Shown in pieces: positions 1 to 10,146 of a DNA stretch of 64,000 nt. Source of the DNA: Watersipora subatra (lineage: Eukaryota > Bryozoa > Gymnolaemata > Cheilostomatida > Watersiporidae); assembly GCF_963576615.1 (NCBI RefSeq), contig NC_088717.1:25261344-25325343 (forward strand). The letters are read 5' to 3'. The notes beneath the pieces are model-generated. The model worked only from the letters and a program-made list of their open reading frames with translations. It had not been told where the DNA came from and searched no databases. A program made the translations under genes and the position numbers. The first letter of the stretch is position 1. Each line of letters starts with the position of its first letter.

Positions 1-870
1 TGTGTTGGTTTGTGTTTGCGTACATGCATGTGTCAGCTGTACGTAACTGTAAATGTCTGTAAATGTGTGTGTGTGTTTAATGTGTGTGTTTCCATGTTTA
101 ATGTAGAGTCCTGTTGTATCGTGTCTTTGTGTTTGTGTAGGAAAGCGTGTGTATGTGCTTGTTAGTCTGTTTAAATTTTATGTATTTCCACATTCTTTGT
201 TCATTTCGTCTAACCTTCACACCCAACTGCACTGTCGGTGTTCTTCCCCAAGTTGCTAGACATCTTTGGGTACAAAACTAACTGTGCTTTTTAGAACAGC
301 TACTTAATCTTGTAGGCTAACTTATTCAAAATGAAAAAATTCTGGGCTATTGCCAGACTTACAGCTAGCCATTATTAAAGTAACCTCTTTTGCCAAAAAA
401 AAATTATCATTACCTCTTTTTGCAATAAGTTTTCCGATTCCCAAAAAAGCTTTTAGTATATCTGATGACCTTGTAGACAAACTACTGCTTTTCTTCAAGA
501 TGGAAAGGTAATATTTGTTAAACAGTAACATATGACAGACGTGAATGCATTGATAATTCCAGGATCAGCTATTTTGTCTAAACTATCACCAAATTATTCA
601 CTGTATTGACTAGATATTAAAGATTAAAACTTAATTGAGATATGAAAGCTCCAGACAAATACCTGATTGGTGACAAAGTACTAAAAATAATGATACTATA
701 TTTCAAACTATTTCTTAATGACTATTCATAAAAAATTGGCATAAAATCTATTATACCTAATCTATAAAATTTAAGGTCTGAACAAGCTATTCTGCATCAT
801 AAAAACTTTCTAACATACCAAATTGTTTAACAATGCTCAATTTTTTGTGATAGAACATTTAATATGACAA

Positions 871-980
871 AATGATTCAATAGAGGGTGTGTTACTAAAA
901 TTATAAAGTAGTGTTATTAGCTAGTAAATGATTCAATAGGTGTTTTACTAGAATTGTAAAGTAGTGTTATCAGCTAGTAA
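871..980. repeat. Two-copy direct tandem duplication (~55 bp unit)
   Basis: Unit 1 (871-926) and unit 2 (927-980) both begin aatgattcaatag and end gctagtaa, sharing the block aagtagtgttat. They differ by a few substitutions and a 2-base length change. It looks like a simple non-coding tandem duplication. Confidence 0.8.
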
Positions 981-1434
981 AGTAAATGCCTTTAATCACT
1001 ACGTATAATATAAGTTTATTTTAGTTTTCTATTTACGGTTTTGTTCAAGTAACTTGTAATTCGTTGCAAATATTTTTATTTTTGCGCCTAAAGATGCTGC
1101 AAAAAAAATCTTAGTCTTTCAATTAGTCTATCCCCAGTTTTAATATATTTATACAAACATAATATAGATCACTGTTATAATATTTTTATTACATGTATTA
1201 CCAATAAATTTTACAATAAACTTCACACACTGTCTTAGAAAATTTCTGGTTAACTTCGTTAAAAAAATTGACATGTACTAATTATGCAGAATTGCAGCTC
1301 TATAAAAGCTGCTTTTTATAAACATTCTTAGTGTAAGGGAAATAAAATGCTATCACTATCGATTACAATAAAACAAAAACAATGATATGTTGTGACTCTC
1401 TCAAATTAATTTCTGATGAAAAACTTGTGATGGC

Positions 1435-1640
1435 AATATATATTTGTTAAATACAATATTCAAGTACTCAATACAACATAAATGTGTTAAATACAATGTA
1501 CCTGTACATATGCTAAATACAACATGCACACGCTAAATGTGATATACATATGTTAATTATAATATACTTCTGCCGACTACAATCTACTTGTTTCAAATAC
1601 AATATAAACATGTAAAAACAATAAATACATGTTAAATAGA
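1435..1640. repeat. Degenerate tandem repeat, ~27-30 bp unit
   Basis: The motif tgttaaatacaatat recurs with drift (tgttaaatacaatatt, tgttaaatacaatgta, gctaaatacaacatg, gctaaatgtgatata, tgttaattataatat, catgttaaatagaat) at spacings of roughly 27-35 bases. It is a decayed minisatellite with no coding potential. Confidence 0.55.
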
Positions 1641-1967
1641 ATAAAACTGTATTAAAATAATACATATGCGTAAAAGCTATTTTAAAATAGATCTAAAGAT
1701 ATATTTTTGGAGCTATTTTAAGTTTAGGGCATTGCTCAGTTACATAAGTGTCAGGTCTAATAACTCTCATTGAACTATATCTATCTTGTAACAGATTTGA
1801 CCGACTAGTTTCTACATTAGCTGATAGTATGAGACCTAATAACTGTTTCCTTGTCATTAAAACATGTTAGTTCAAATCTTTATAGCTCCAAAGCAAATGC
1901 TAACTATAGCAAACCTGAACTGACTGCAAAAAATCTAATGTACTAAATACATGTTCGTAATACATAC

Positions 1968-2133
1968 TTGCTTTATAAAGTCTTCTATAGAAATCCAGAA
2001 TATTCCAGCTTGTGCATCACCAATTCCACTGGCTGATCGTAACTCAGGAAGAACAGCATTCCAAGCAGATGAGTGCTCGCTCCAACTACCAACCCAGCTT
2101 TGTGTTCCCCAGACATTTCGGAGTAGAAGAAGG
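1968..2133 (-). CDS. Isolated calpain-15-like exon (inverted paralogue of exon 9)
   Basis: This 166-nt - strand segment begins after a good acceptor (tttaaacag) and ends at a donor GTATGT. It has the same length and phase (one leading base, then 55 codons) as exon 9 of the + strand calpain gene at 59,845-60,010. The two translations match at 45 of 55 residues. The key motif reads LLLLRNVWG, so the Asn of the calpain Cys-His-Asn triad is present here, while the + gene has Asp. It continues with [13 protein letters not shown], typical of the end of calpain core domain 2b. The first intronic bases after the donor also resemble the + copy. I found no neighbouring calpain exon on the - strand between here and 26 kb, so this is either a partial duplication or a remnant of an inverted paralogue broken up by transposons. 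Exon identity is secure, function is not. Confidence 0.8.
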
Positions 2134-2980
2134 CTGTTTAAAGAGTCACAAAACATAAAACAATTTTATGAAACTTTATCACTAACTGAAATCTAGAATT
2201 CAACACTTGAATCAAACATTTTTAGTTGGTTTGAATTTTGACATGTTTAATACAAAAAAGGTGTTGCCACCAATAAAAAAACTGTTATAAATGATTACCA
2301 GCTTTTAAAAGAACAACATTAACAAAATATTTTATTGCATAATGTGATTGCATTTAAAGCATTTCTTGCCATTTTTGTGCAAGCCATTATATTTATATAT
2401 GCTGATGTAAGTCTGATCTATAAATATGAGTATGTGATTACACAACAAAAATAATGAATTGTAAGGTTTGTATGGCCCAAGGCTATCAAAAAATCATTTA
2501 GACCCGAAGGCTTCAAACAGTACTTATAGTTTACAATGGTAATACTCAGCGTATACTACCCTCATTTTTCATTTCATTTGATACTTTATGAAAAGGTTAC
2601 CATGTTTAATTTTGAAATATTGCTGTTAAACAATTTCAACAATTTTGTGGATGTGATTCATAAACACTTGTTATAACAACAGAATGCATAAATATGGTGT
2701 CAAGGTTACGTAAATTGTGATCATTTTCAGAATGTGAAAAAAAATTGCTGCAACATAGTTTCAAACATGAACACTTGCAAATAAATAAAATCTTTATCAA
2801 TTCTATAGCATAACTTTTCTTTTTTACTCTTATAGGAGTTGGCTGACCCTACATACACAGTAACAACAAGTTCAATGTATCGATGGTAAAAAATTACAAA
2901 TTCAATCCAAAAGGTCTCAGTCTCTTATGATGATGTGGCTTTTATCTAATGTCAATTGATAAGTAACAATACATATGTAC

Positions 2981-3011
<31 letters not shown>

Positions 3012-3021
3012 TTATATATAT
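2134..3021. other. AT-rich non-coding stretch
   Basis: No coding exon was recognised. This is where exon 8 of a - strand calpain paralogue would be expected, and nothing resembling the PGHAYTV block is visible. A short (TA)n run lies at about 2,990-3,021. Confidence 0.5.
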
Positions 3022-3208
3022 TAGCTGCATACCCGCCCACAGTAACAGATTCACGTGCAGCATAAGGTTTATTGAGAGTTGTCTTTCATACTGTAAAACA
3101 GCTCCAAATATGCAGTCTACTGAATTTGTTGCCCTGAATATGCATACGCATATTATGATGTCAATAATGTTAGAGAAAACAATGGAAATCTACAGTGTAA
3201 TTTACAGC
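3022..3208. repeat. ~190-bp repeat, left copy flanking the 15-bp array
   Basis: It starts ttagctgcatacccg, contains gtctttcatactgtaaaac and ccaaatatgcagt, and ends tttacagctaga. The same series of blocks recurs in the same orientation at 3,806-4,013, so the 15-bp satellite between them is bracketed by a direct duplication. Confidence 0.8.
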
Positions 3209-3344
3209 TAGATGCGTGTCAAATCTAGTAAATATTCTAGATTCATGTGTCTAGATTCATGCATCTGTTCATACCCGTCTATGGCCTGGCCTGTCATACT
3301 CGTCCATGGCGCGTCTACCCGCCTTGGCTGACCAGTCTTTACCC

Positions 3345-3715
3345 GCCGAGCAGTAGACCATCGCGCTCTTGCACTCGCCTCGCTATCAATCGCTTCGCAA
3401 TCAATTGGCCCGCACCCGCCTTGCAATCAATCGCCTTGCAATAAATCGCCTCGCAATAAATCGCCTCGCAATAAATCGCCTCGCAATCAATAGCCTCGCA
3501 CTCAATCGCTTTGCAATCAATCGCTTTGCACTCAATCGCTAGGCAATTAATCGCCTCGCACCCGCAATCATTCGCCTCGCACTCACAATCAATCGCCTCG
3601 CACTCGCAATCAATCGCCTCGCACTCGCAATCAATCGCCTCGCAATCAATCACCTCACAATCAATCGCCTAACACTCAATCGCTTTGCAATCAATTGCCT
3701 CGCACTCGCCAACTC
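3345..3715. repeat. 15-bp tandem array (aatcaatcgcctcgc)
   Basis: About 20 units of a 15-mer, with variants aataaatcgcctcgc, actcaatcgctttgc and extra actcgc/cccgc steps. Read on the - strand the unit gives an open frame of [10 protein letters not shown] pentapeptides. That frame exists because 15 is a multiple of 3 and the unit lacks stops, so I treat it as a minisatellite and not a gene. It is GC-richer than its surroundings. Confidence 0.9.
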
Positions 3716-3805
3716 ATCCGGAAAGCCGCGCCTGGATACTCTCACTGTACTCGGGACAAAAAAGGTCTCCCACGCATTCCCGAGTGACGCCACGGCCCCA
3801 AACCG

Positions 3806-4013
3806 CTAGCTGCATTACCTGTTCATGGTAACAGATTCATGTACAGCAAGAGGTTTATTGAGAATTGTCTTTCATACTGTAAAACAACTCCAAATATGCA
3901 GTTTACTGAATTTTTTGCCCTGATCACACTATGCATACACATATGCAGTCATATAGGTCAATAATGTAGGGGAGAACAATGTAAATCTGCCATACGTTTT
4001 ACAGCTAGTCTAC
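3806..4013. repeat. ~205-bp repeat, right copy flanking the 15-bp array
   Basis: Direct-orientation homologue of 3,022-3,208: it shares agctgcat, gtaacagattca, agaggtttattgag, gtctttcatactgtaaaac and tttacagctag. It has an insertion of roughly 20 bases and scattered substitutions relative to the left copy. Confidence 0.8.
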
Positions 4014-4515
4014 AATGCATCACTCTCAAACCACTCAAATCGGAGTTGCCCTATTTGTGTACAGAGAACTGATAATGAAATTGAAATTGCTAGGCAAACT
4101 AAAGTTCTTCAAACTGGCAGTATTGAAAAGTTTTGCATCTTTTAAAAAATTATACAAACGATTTTGCTATCGCCAGCATTTATTGAATGGAGACTTCTAC
4201 ATTCTTAAAACACTAATCATAGCTCACCAGTTTTTCATCTATAGCCTGTGTTTTGACATGGTATATACAAACAGTAATGAGGTTGTGTCAATAAAATTTA
4301 TATGTATAACAGCACAGACAGTATGATGTCAAGGCAGATACAGCATTAGCCCCTTACAATAATAAAACAAAGCACCAACATGATAGCCTTTTTACGAGAT
4401 ACAATAAAGAAAACAAATGCATGAAAAGATATATATATATACTGAAAAATATGTTAGAAAATGCTGCATGTGGTATAGCAGAACATGAAGAACATAAAAC
4501 AATAACACAATGTTA
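4014..4515. other. No gene recognised
   Basis: A + strand reading frame of 103 codons (4,015-4,326) has no recognisable domain and AT-driven composition. A (TA)n run sits at about 4,429-4,441. It probably represents the 3' side of the Helitron remnant that follows. Confidence 0.4.
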
Positions 4516-4678
4516 GTTCAACACAACACTTGCGGATAGACAACATTTTTGTTTTACTGTCGGGCGTATGAAGAAACAGTTTTCGGCTTGTGCCTACTTT
4601 AGAGCAGGCGACGTATAGCTGGTCATGGTTGATGCAGGGTGATAGTAAGTCAATAGCAGCTGCTCTCTTTCTTTTCAC
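4516..4678 (-). pseudogene. Helitron Rep/helicase C-terminus (PIF1-like), remnant
   Basis: The - strand translation contains the run INHDQLYVACSKVGTSRKLF followed by LHTPDSKTK. This matches the last conserved helicase motif (QLYVACSRV) of Helitron-encoded PIF1-type SF1 helicases, which normally end with a short KTKN-V-YPxVL tail. After KTK, at a run of A residues, the frame shifts by one base. The expected tail and a stop codon are readable in the neighbouring frame about 35 bases further on. Only this C-terminal fragment is recognisable; no Rep HUH motif or upstream helicase motif was seen. It indicates a decayed Helitron on the - strand. Family assignment rests on the motif alone. Confidence 0.62.
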
Positions 4679-5238
4679 AATAGCGTATCACAATCCTCGG
4701 AGTACTCGTGCAAGTTCTGTAATAGTACGTTACAGTAGGCCTACTCGTAGCTGGAAAAAAATTAGTAACTCAGCTGCTGAAGGAAATGAACATGTCCCAC
4801 TATCACGAACAGCGGCAAATCCAACGTTATTAAGTAGTGGAGATGTGGCAATTCATAGACAATACAACATTGTATAAGAAACACTTACCTTTTTGATGTA
4901 GAAATTTAGTAAGTGGGAACTGCGTTTTTTCAGTGGCTCCAAGAAACAAACGTTTACGTGACCTTCTCGGTACACGTTGGCAGTAAATATTAATTGCACG
5001 TAAATAACTACTCATTAATTTATTTTATTTAATGAATAGTACATTTGTATAGCTGTATAGACACCTTTGTATAGGCCGCAGAACTCAGGAAGGTGCTTTT
5101 TAACACGGCAGAAATATTGCTGTTCAAAATGCGTGCTAACCGGGGATTTTGGTTAATGCGCCTTAGCGGTGAAAGAAAAACAACAGAGTCGCCACAGCTT
5201 TATATAAGCCCCTTGGCTCAAATCGTCAGAGAAAAGTA
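4679..5238. other. No gene recognised
   Basis: A - strand frame at 4,830-5,015 (61 codons, basic, ending at a sequence like a splice donor, AAAAGGTAAGTG) has no family I recognise. It could be upstream Helitron or host sequence. Nothing else is supported. Confidence 0.4.
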
Positions 5239-5271
5239 GTGGCTAATAGTCCGAAATTACGATATTTAGTA

Positions 5272-5420
5272 CTCATATTAATTCAGTTGGCTTCGTACGA
5301 CCGAGTGGAAAAGAAAGACTGCTCTATAATTTATTTACTGTTACTACACATATTAATTCAGTTTGCTTCGTACGACCGAAATTCGTATGACGATAAAAGG
5401 AAAGACCGTTCTATAAGGTG
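5272..5420. repeat. Direct repeat pair around ttcgtacgaccga
   Basis: The block catattaattcagttggctt plus cgtacgaccga (from ~5,274) recurs from ~5,348 as catattaattcagtttgctt plus cgtacgaccga. Both are followed by an aaagac..gctctata/aaagaccgttctata segment. A short tandem duplication of about 75-80 bases. Confidence 0.65.
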
Positions 5421-5460
5421 GACACTCAATCACACAGACAACGATTGCCGTTTATATAGT

Positions 5461-5485
5461 AGATATAGATATACACATATATATG

Positions 5486-5569
<84 letters not shown>

Positions 5570-5581
5570 TATATATATATA
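5461..5581. repeat. (TA)n microsatellite
   Basis: Nearly pure alternating TA with a few ac/gt interruptions at its left side. It directly abuts the long hairpin at 5,593-5,738. The Tyr/Ile-rich frames across it are artefacts of the repeat. Confidence 0.95.
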
Positions 5582-5592
5582 CAAAGACGAAG

Positions 5593-5738
5593 AAATTTTT
5601 AGCAATAGTTCATTACTTAAAGTTTCATGATGCATGCAGTAATCATCAGATGCTATTGTGAAGCACTTCACAATAGCATCTGATGATTACTGGATGCATC
5701 ATAAAACTTTTAGTCATAAACTATTGCTAAAAAATTTT
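5593..5738. repeat. Long hairpin (inverted repeat with ~70-bp arms)
   Basis: Perfect inner arms of 25 bp (5,639-5,663 and 5,666-5,690; left arm gtaatcatcagatgctattg...) are separated by 2 bases. Pairing continues imperfectly outwards to aaattttt (5,593) and aaaaaatttt (5,738). The block tttcat..tgcatgca.taatcatcagat is shared with the second (TA)n-associated hairpin near 53.97-54.07 kb, suggesting a dispersed repeat family. Confidence 0.88.
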
Positions 5739-5824
5739 CCATCTTTTTATTTATACATGCTCGGTGAACAACTTTGAGCACTATATCAGTGACGTCTCAA
5801 CTATTAACTGTATATCTATATATA

Positions 5825-6163
5825 AAATTGTTTCCTCACCCCAGTTAACCCATATGGGTGGTGATTTCTGCTCTAACTGAGGTCTCCTACTAAAGACCTG
5901 GGAGTTTTAGTACTCGCCTTAAGATCTTAGCTGTTCCTAATAGCGCATTTTTCTGCATCTCACCTGAGTTGATAACTGTCGGTATTTGGGCAAGCCACAT
6001 TTTATGCGCCGGTTTTCTTGCCCCCAGTGCCCCAATGACTTATGGAATTAGATTTGTTCTTACATCCCAGCATTTTTCAATTTCTTCTCCAAGAAGGAGA
6101 TATTTCTCTACCTTTTCTTTTTTTGCTGGCTATATTGTAGTCATTGGGTACTGCTATATATAT
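5825..6163 (-). pseudogene. R2-like (RLE) LINE ORF end and 3' tail, downstream half
   Basis: The - strand reads IAVPNDYNIASKKREKVEKY, later GALGARKPAHKMW and AKILRRVLKLPGL. This is the C-terminal end of the restriction-like-endonuclease LINE ORF whose upstream half lies at 15,494-16,530. The gypsy element at 6,164-15,493 splits the two halves. Lesions include an in-frame TAA just before VIGALGA and TAG replacing the final Trp codon. The coding part ends near 5,890, then a short 3' UTR ends with gaggaaacaatttt and an AT-rich tail. The same end occurs in the truncated copy at 24,268-24,516. RLE LINEs insert by target-primed reverse transcription, which explains 5'-truncated copies with a fixed 3' end. 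Confidence 0.85.
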
Positions 6164-6892
6164 TGTAAAGGCCTGGCCCCGGTAGCTGAGCCAGCTTTAC
6201 TGTACTAACAGGCAGGGCAGTCTGAACTCTTGGCCTCCCCTTTGCCAGGCCTGCCTGACACACTTGGTGGTCAGATCAGTCAGTGGCAGTTACCCAACCT
6301 CAGGCACACTCGGAACCCCAATACAGCCTGCCTTCTGCATCCCTATCAGTGGCTAGTCTAGGTCCCGGAATAGCTCACCCTAGTGCCTGATCTCCTATGC
6401 TATTGCATTTCCGATCAGGTCTAGTCGTAGCGTAGACCAACCCCTAGCCTTCCTTAAGTATCTCTCAAGCAGTTCTATCCGGAGTCAGACCAGTCCTGGC
6501 TGAATTGTCCTCTTTAAGCCACCCAGGCCGGCATAAATGTAATCAGTTCGTGTGAGTAAGGTTTCAGTCTATTTATTATCTATAAGCGAGAATACGTGTA
6601 CAATAGCATAAAGCTCTTAACAATCCCATGGAGGCGACTTGTGCTCCTCCTTATATACTGGCACTCTCCGCCTACTTCTATTCTTGCCCATAAAAGGAGT
6701 GTAATGAATCTCATATAATAATACATGGTTTAATTAAGGCATGCATGCGTGACAGGCTTGGCTACAAAATGTTACATAACAAAGACAAGACGAGGAAGGC
6801 GTATATAAGGTTATAATAATAGGACACAGATATTGGTTGATGGTGCCACTCTAACAATGGCATAGATAAGTATAAATGTTCAGTCCTCCACA
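6164..6892 (-). repeat. 3' LTR of the gypsy element
   Basis: On the + strand it begins tgtaaaggcctggccccggt and ends cagtcctccaca. It matches 14,780-15,493 over its length. It carries a 10-base segment (ttcgtgtgag, ~6,548-6,557) missing from the other LTR, plus a longer form of the ctattcttgcccataaaagg block. A (T/A)ATAA-type promoter/polyadenylation region lies in the AT-rich half. Confidence 0.95.
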
Positions 6893-6904
6893 CTCTTCCC
6901 CCCC
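6893..6904 (-). other. Polypurine tract (PPT)
   Basis: Immediately inside the 3' LTR the - strand reads GGGGGGGAAGAG. A purine run abutting the 3' LTR is where plus-strand DNA synthesis is primed in LTR retrotransposons. Confidence 0.85.
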
Positions 6905-6997
6905 AATTGTTCAACCCAGGGGTTAACAATTAAGGTTGGTGTTGCTGAAGGGCTCTTACTCGCACTGGCGAGCGCGGCTCCTTAGGCGTTGTACTTC

Positions 6998-9535
6998 TCA
7001 TTGAAACTCTTGGGCTAGCCGGCTGTACCGTTGGTACTCCTTCTCCTCTCGTTCAGCTCGGCGGAGGTAGCTCTCTCGCCTGTCGTTGCAGCTCATATCT
7101 TTACGGGGCTCCACATTACTGTTGACTGGATTATGGACTTTCGTATCCGAGTCCGTCTCGATCCCCTCCGTGTCGGCGGCACTAGCATACACCTCTAGTG
7201 CCGGTTCAGCTTCTTTGTTTTTTTTAGACTTTTCTCTGGGGCCAGAGTAGGTGGGGAGCTTCCCTTTTGTCATGTGCTCACTCATCTGGCCTTTTTCAGG
7301 ATCGTGTATCCCCGAAGGAATGGTCCACCCTGTTCCTCCTTTTCTCTCGTCACCTGACAGTTATTTGTCCTGATTGTCAGGTTAGGGAGGCCCGCCCTTT
7401 TTGTCTGAGTGATTTCTGGTTTGGGGCTTCTCGCCTTTTCCGGTTGACTAAGCCTCATTCTTTTCTGGCCCGCCTTTCTATTTGCGACCCACCCCATCCT
7501 TCACAGACAGACAGGTGCCGAAGGGAGGGGATGCAGTTCTGCCATCCGATGCACTAGCAAAAATCCGGGAATGACTCCTGGTTCACCTGGTACACCACGC
7601 AAGGGTGGTCCTCTGTGTTCCTTACCTTCTGCTGGTGTTTGTAGATGGTGAAGAAGGAAGAGGAGCTCTTCTGGCATCGACACCAGAAACGCCAGTAATG
7701 CTGCCGGATGTGCCGCCTGACCACCCGGCTTTTCTTATTTTGGAAACTGCAGAGGCGGCCTTCTCTCTTCCTCCGGTCTTCAGCGGCCTTAATTTTTTGA
7801 TATGATGCGGGGGTAAACCAGATATCCCTGGCCACTTCGTCTATGATGTCGTTTACTGAGCATTTCCGTTTAGCCGGAACTTGTTTCAACACGATGGAGC
7901 AGTCTTTTATTGGTATTAGCTTGTCCATATTTTTGTCACTTTTTTCTATCCTGGTGTTGGATGGGGGTTCTTGACAGCGTCTATCCTTGATCTCTAATGG
8001 AGGCTTACCCAAGGGCAATGCCAATCCACTCCCGACCCGAGAACTTTGGCCCGTGGTATCAGGTTTACCTTTGTTTAGGCTAGCCCTACCCTGGGGCACC
8101 CCGCTCTCCTTTGTTATCTCCCTTAGTAATTCCTTTGGCTGTATTATTTTCTCCGATTTTTCAAGAGTCAGGCTTCGTGACTGTTCCTTTTTGTTTTGCT
8201 CAGTGGGTGCCCGTATTACGCGTACGTTGGCCGTACTGCCTTCTTCTGGTCTTATCCCTTTGTATGCAATGGTGTTACGTTCCTACCTGGTTTCATGTTT
8301 TTGGAAGATGGGCCTGATCTATCTCCTTGGCCTGATCTCTCAAATGTTGTCGATGTCTCAGTCTCTTCTAGTGTATTGTCTAATTTGGCTAGTGATTGTT
8401 GTAGTTCTTTGTTTTCTGTAGTATTGTTGTTTAAGTTTTTATTATCTATGTAAACTCGGTCGAGATAGCTTTTTACTGGCAAAAGTAGTTGATAATTTTG
8501 GAGTATGGTGCGAACGGACTGTCCAGGAGTAGCGCTAAATTTGAATGATTTCAATGGCGGCCAGTTTCTGGTGGAATATAATCCTTGACCCTGGTCCACT
8601 CTGTCGCCGGCATTTTTTTGACCAGATCGTTTCCGGCCAGAAAATTTCCCTTTTTCCGATATTTTCAGGGCCTCTTCGATCTTCGCCCCTTCCCCCAAGA
8701 CTTCTCGCTCTTCTTTTACAGTCTTTGCGGGTTGGTCTTTAGTGGTTAATACTTCTTCCTATTCTGCCATCGGTTCTTTCAGGGTTCGGTATTGTGTTCT
8801 TGCTTCCTTACCGAGGCTAAGATTTCTTTCTTTGAACAGTTTCTCTAGCTCCCCGACCATGGTTCTTACTGTTTCATATTTTTCTCTGGCTGATATATAG
8901 CCCCCGGCCTCTTTAGATTGTAGTGGATTGCCTAGGGCTCCACTCTCGGGTTCAACCCGGTGGCATACTGCCTGTCCATGTTGTATGGATGGTCCCGTCT
9001 TCCTGCTGGGCCTCCCGTCTCTCCTCATTTCCATGGGCCTCTCTCTCCTGGGTAGCTCTGGTTCTGCCCGAGTCTCTTCCCTATGACTCCGATGACTCTC
9101 TCTCTAGAGTCATCGGGGGCGACTGAGCCACCAGCTCGGGTGCTCTTAGGACTTGGGGTTCTTGTGCCGACGTCCCACCCACTTCTTCCCCCATTGAACC
9201 TGGCCTGGTAGGCTTAACTGGGGTTATAGGGTCAGACTCAGGTTCTGGGTGTCCCGCTGTGCTTCCGTGGCACCTGGCTGGTTGGTGGCGTCATCGTGCC
9301 CTCCCGTAGTACCGTGGTCTACCGAGATAGAACCTTCTCCCTCCAACAGAGCCTCCAGATAACGTCTCCGAAACATATCCGTGTTTGCTGCGGTGGGACG
9401 AAGGTCCGTTTCTCCTTGTCGTGTGGGTGGTCGGGGAGGAGCTTCTCTCCTGTTGAATTTTAGGGTGAGCAGCAGCTCCACTAGTTCTTCCCTAAAGCTT
9501 CCCTTTTGCCAGTAGCACACCACATGTTGGGTCAA
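6998..9535 (-). pseudogene. Gypsy 3' ORF region (env position), broken
   Basis: Downstream of integrase, about 2.5 kb carries five successive - strand open segments (9,224-9,535; 8,759-9,034; 8,252-8,698; 7,554-8,099; 6,998-7,285) separated by stops or shifts. They are rich in Glu, Lys, Arg and Gln. I see no signal peptide, fusion peptide or membrane span, so it does not look like an envelope gene. The segment 7,554-8,099 has a His/Cys cluster: RRHIRQHYWRFWCRC, then a later HQQ.., HPC and a final FPDFC, suggestive of a zinc-binding module. I recall similar His/Cys blocks next to gypsy elements of marine invertebrates, but cannot verify that here. A gag-like or nucleic-acid-binding role is inference only. 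Confidence 0.6.
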
Positions 9536-10092
9536 CTAGCAGGTTCCCTGGTGGCCGGGGCCCTACCATCAGCCTCCGGGCACGCAAAGTATGGCTTCAG
9601 GCGTTCCTCGCTCTGTATGGACACTTGGCCCTGCCTTTCCACCTGGTTGGTATTGTTGGCATGGCACCTGGTGATTGTATAGAGTCCCATGTACCTGGGT
9701 TGTAACTTAGGATTCTCTCCCCTTCTCCGCCTTTTGTTCCCCAGTAATACCAGGTCTCCTACCTCAAACAGTGGTGGCTCCTTGTCATCCTCAATCCGGA
9801 CCTTCATTTGCCGTTCTTGAATGATCTCGTAGGTCTCTTCCAGCCAATTGGCCAATTCTAGGACAAAGGGCTGTACGGCCTGACTGTCTGCTGTAATTGG
9901 TTTCGAGAGCTGGTCGGATAGTCGGAGTTCCCTACCCATCATCATGAAATTGGCTGTCTCGCCCGTGGCTGGATGGGGAGTGCCTCGGAAAGTCTTCATT
10001 ATTTGGGGCAATAGCAGGTCACATTCGGTCGACCCTCGACGTAGGAGTAGGGCTCTCAAAGAGTCTCCTAAACTCTTATTGTTTCTTTCCAC
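9532..10092 (-). pseudogene. Gypsy integrase, C-terminal half
   Basis: It continues the integrase from 10,147-10,569 after a stop/frameshift gap. It opens with ERNNKSLGDSLRALL, whose Glu is the third residue of the DDE triad. It then has the MMMGRELRLS block usual after the catalytic core, and EVGDLVLLGNKRRRRGENPK with a PRYMGLYTI stretch that corresponds to the GPY/F-type C-terminal DNA-binding domain. It ends with a stop near 9,532, followed at once by the first 3' ORF segment. Confidence 0.85.
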
Positions 10093-10146
10093 AGTACTAT
10101 TTCCCTGGGGGTGGTACGGGGTTGTTCCCGTCTTGTTGATGTTCTA

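Larger units (their letters stand above)
1..1967. other. AT-rich non-coding flank
   Basis: No gene is supported here. The first ~160 bases are TG-rich (runs of tgtgtg/tttgtg). The rest is AT-rich with two small tandem repeats listed separately (871-980 and 1,435-1,640). If the calpain-like exon at 1,968-2,133 (- strand) belonged to a working gene, its 3' exons would lie here, but I could not recognise one. Confidence 0.6.

Noticed and set aside
3339-3653. 104-codon - strand frame of [10 protein letters not shown] repeats
   Set aside because: Produced by the 15-bp tandem array; no start context, splice or domain support.
4015-4326. 103-codon + frame after the satellite
   Set aside because: No homology recognised; low complexity in Leu/Lys/Phe.
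5426-5671. Tyr/Ile-rich frames across (TA)n (also at 38.3, 53.8 and 54.1 kb)
   Set aside because: Alternating TA has no stops in the frames reading YIYI; these are repeat artefacts.
6998-9535. Envelope gene of an endogenous retrovirus
   Set aside because: Position would suit env, but no signal peptide, furin-like site, fusion peptide or transmembrane segment is visible.
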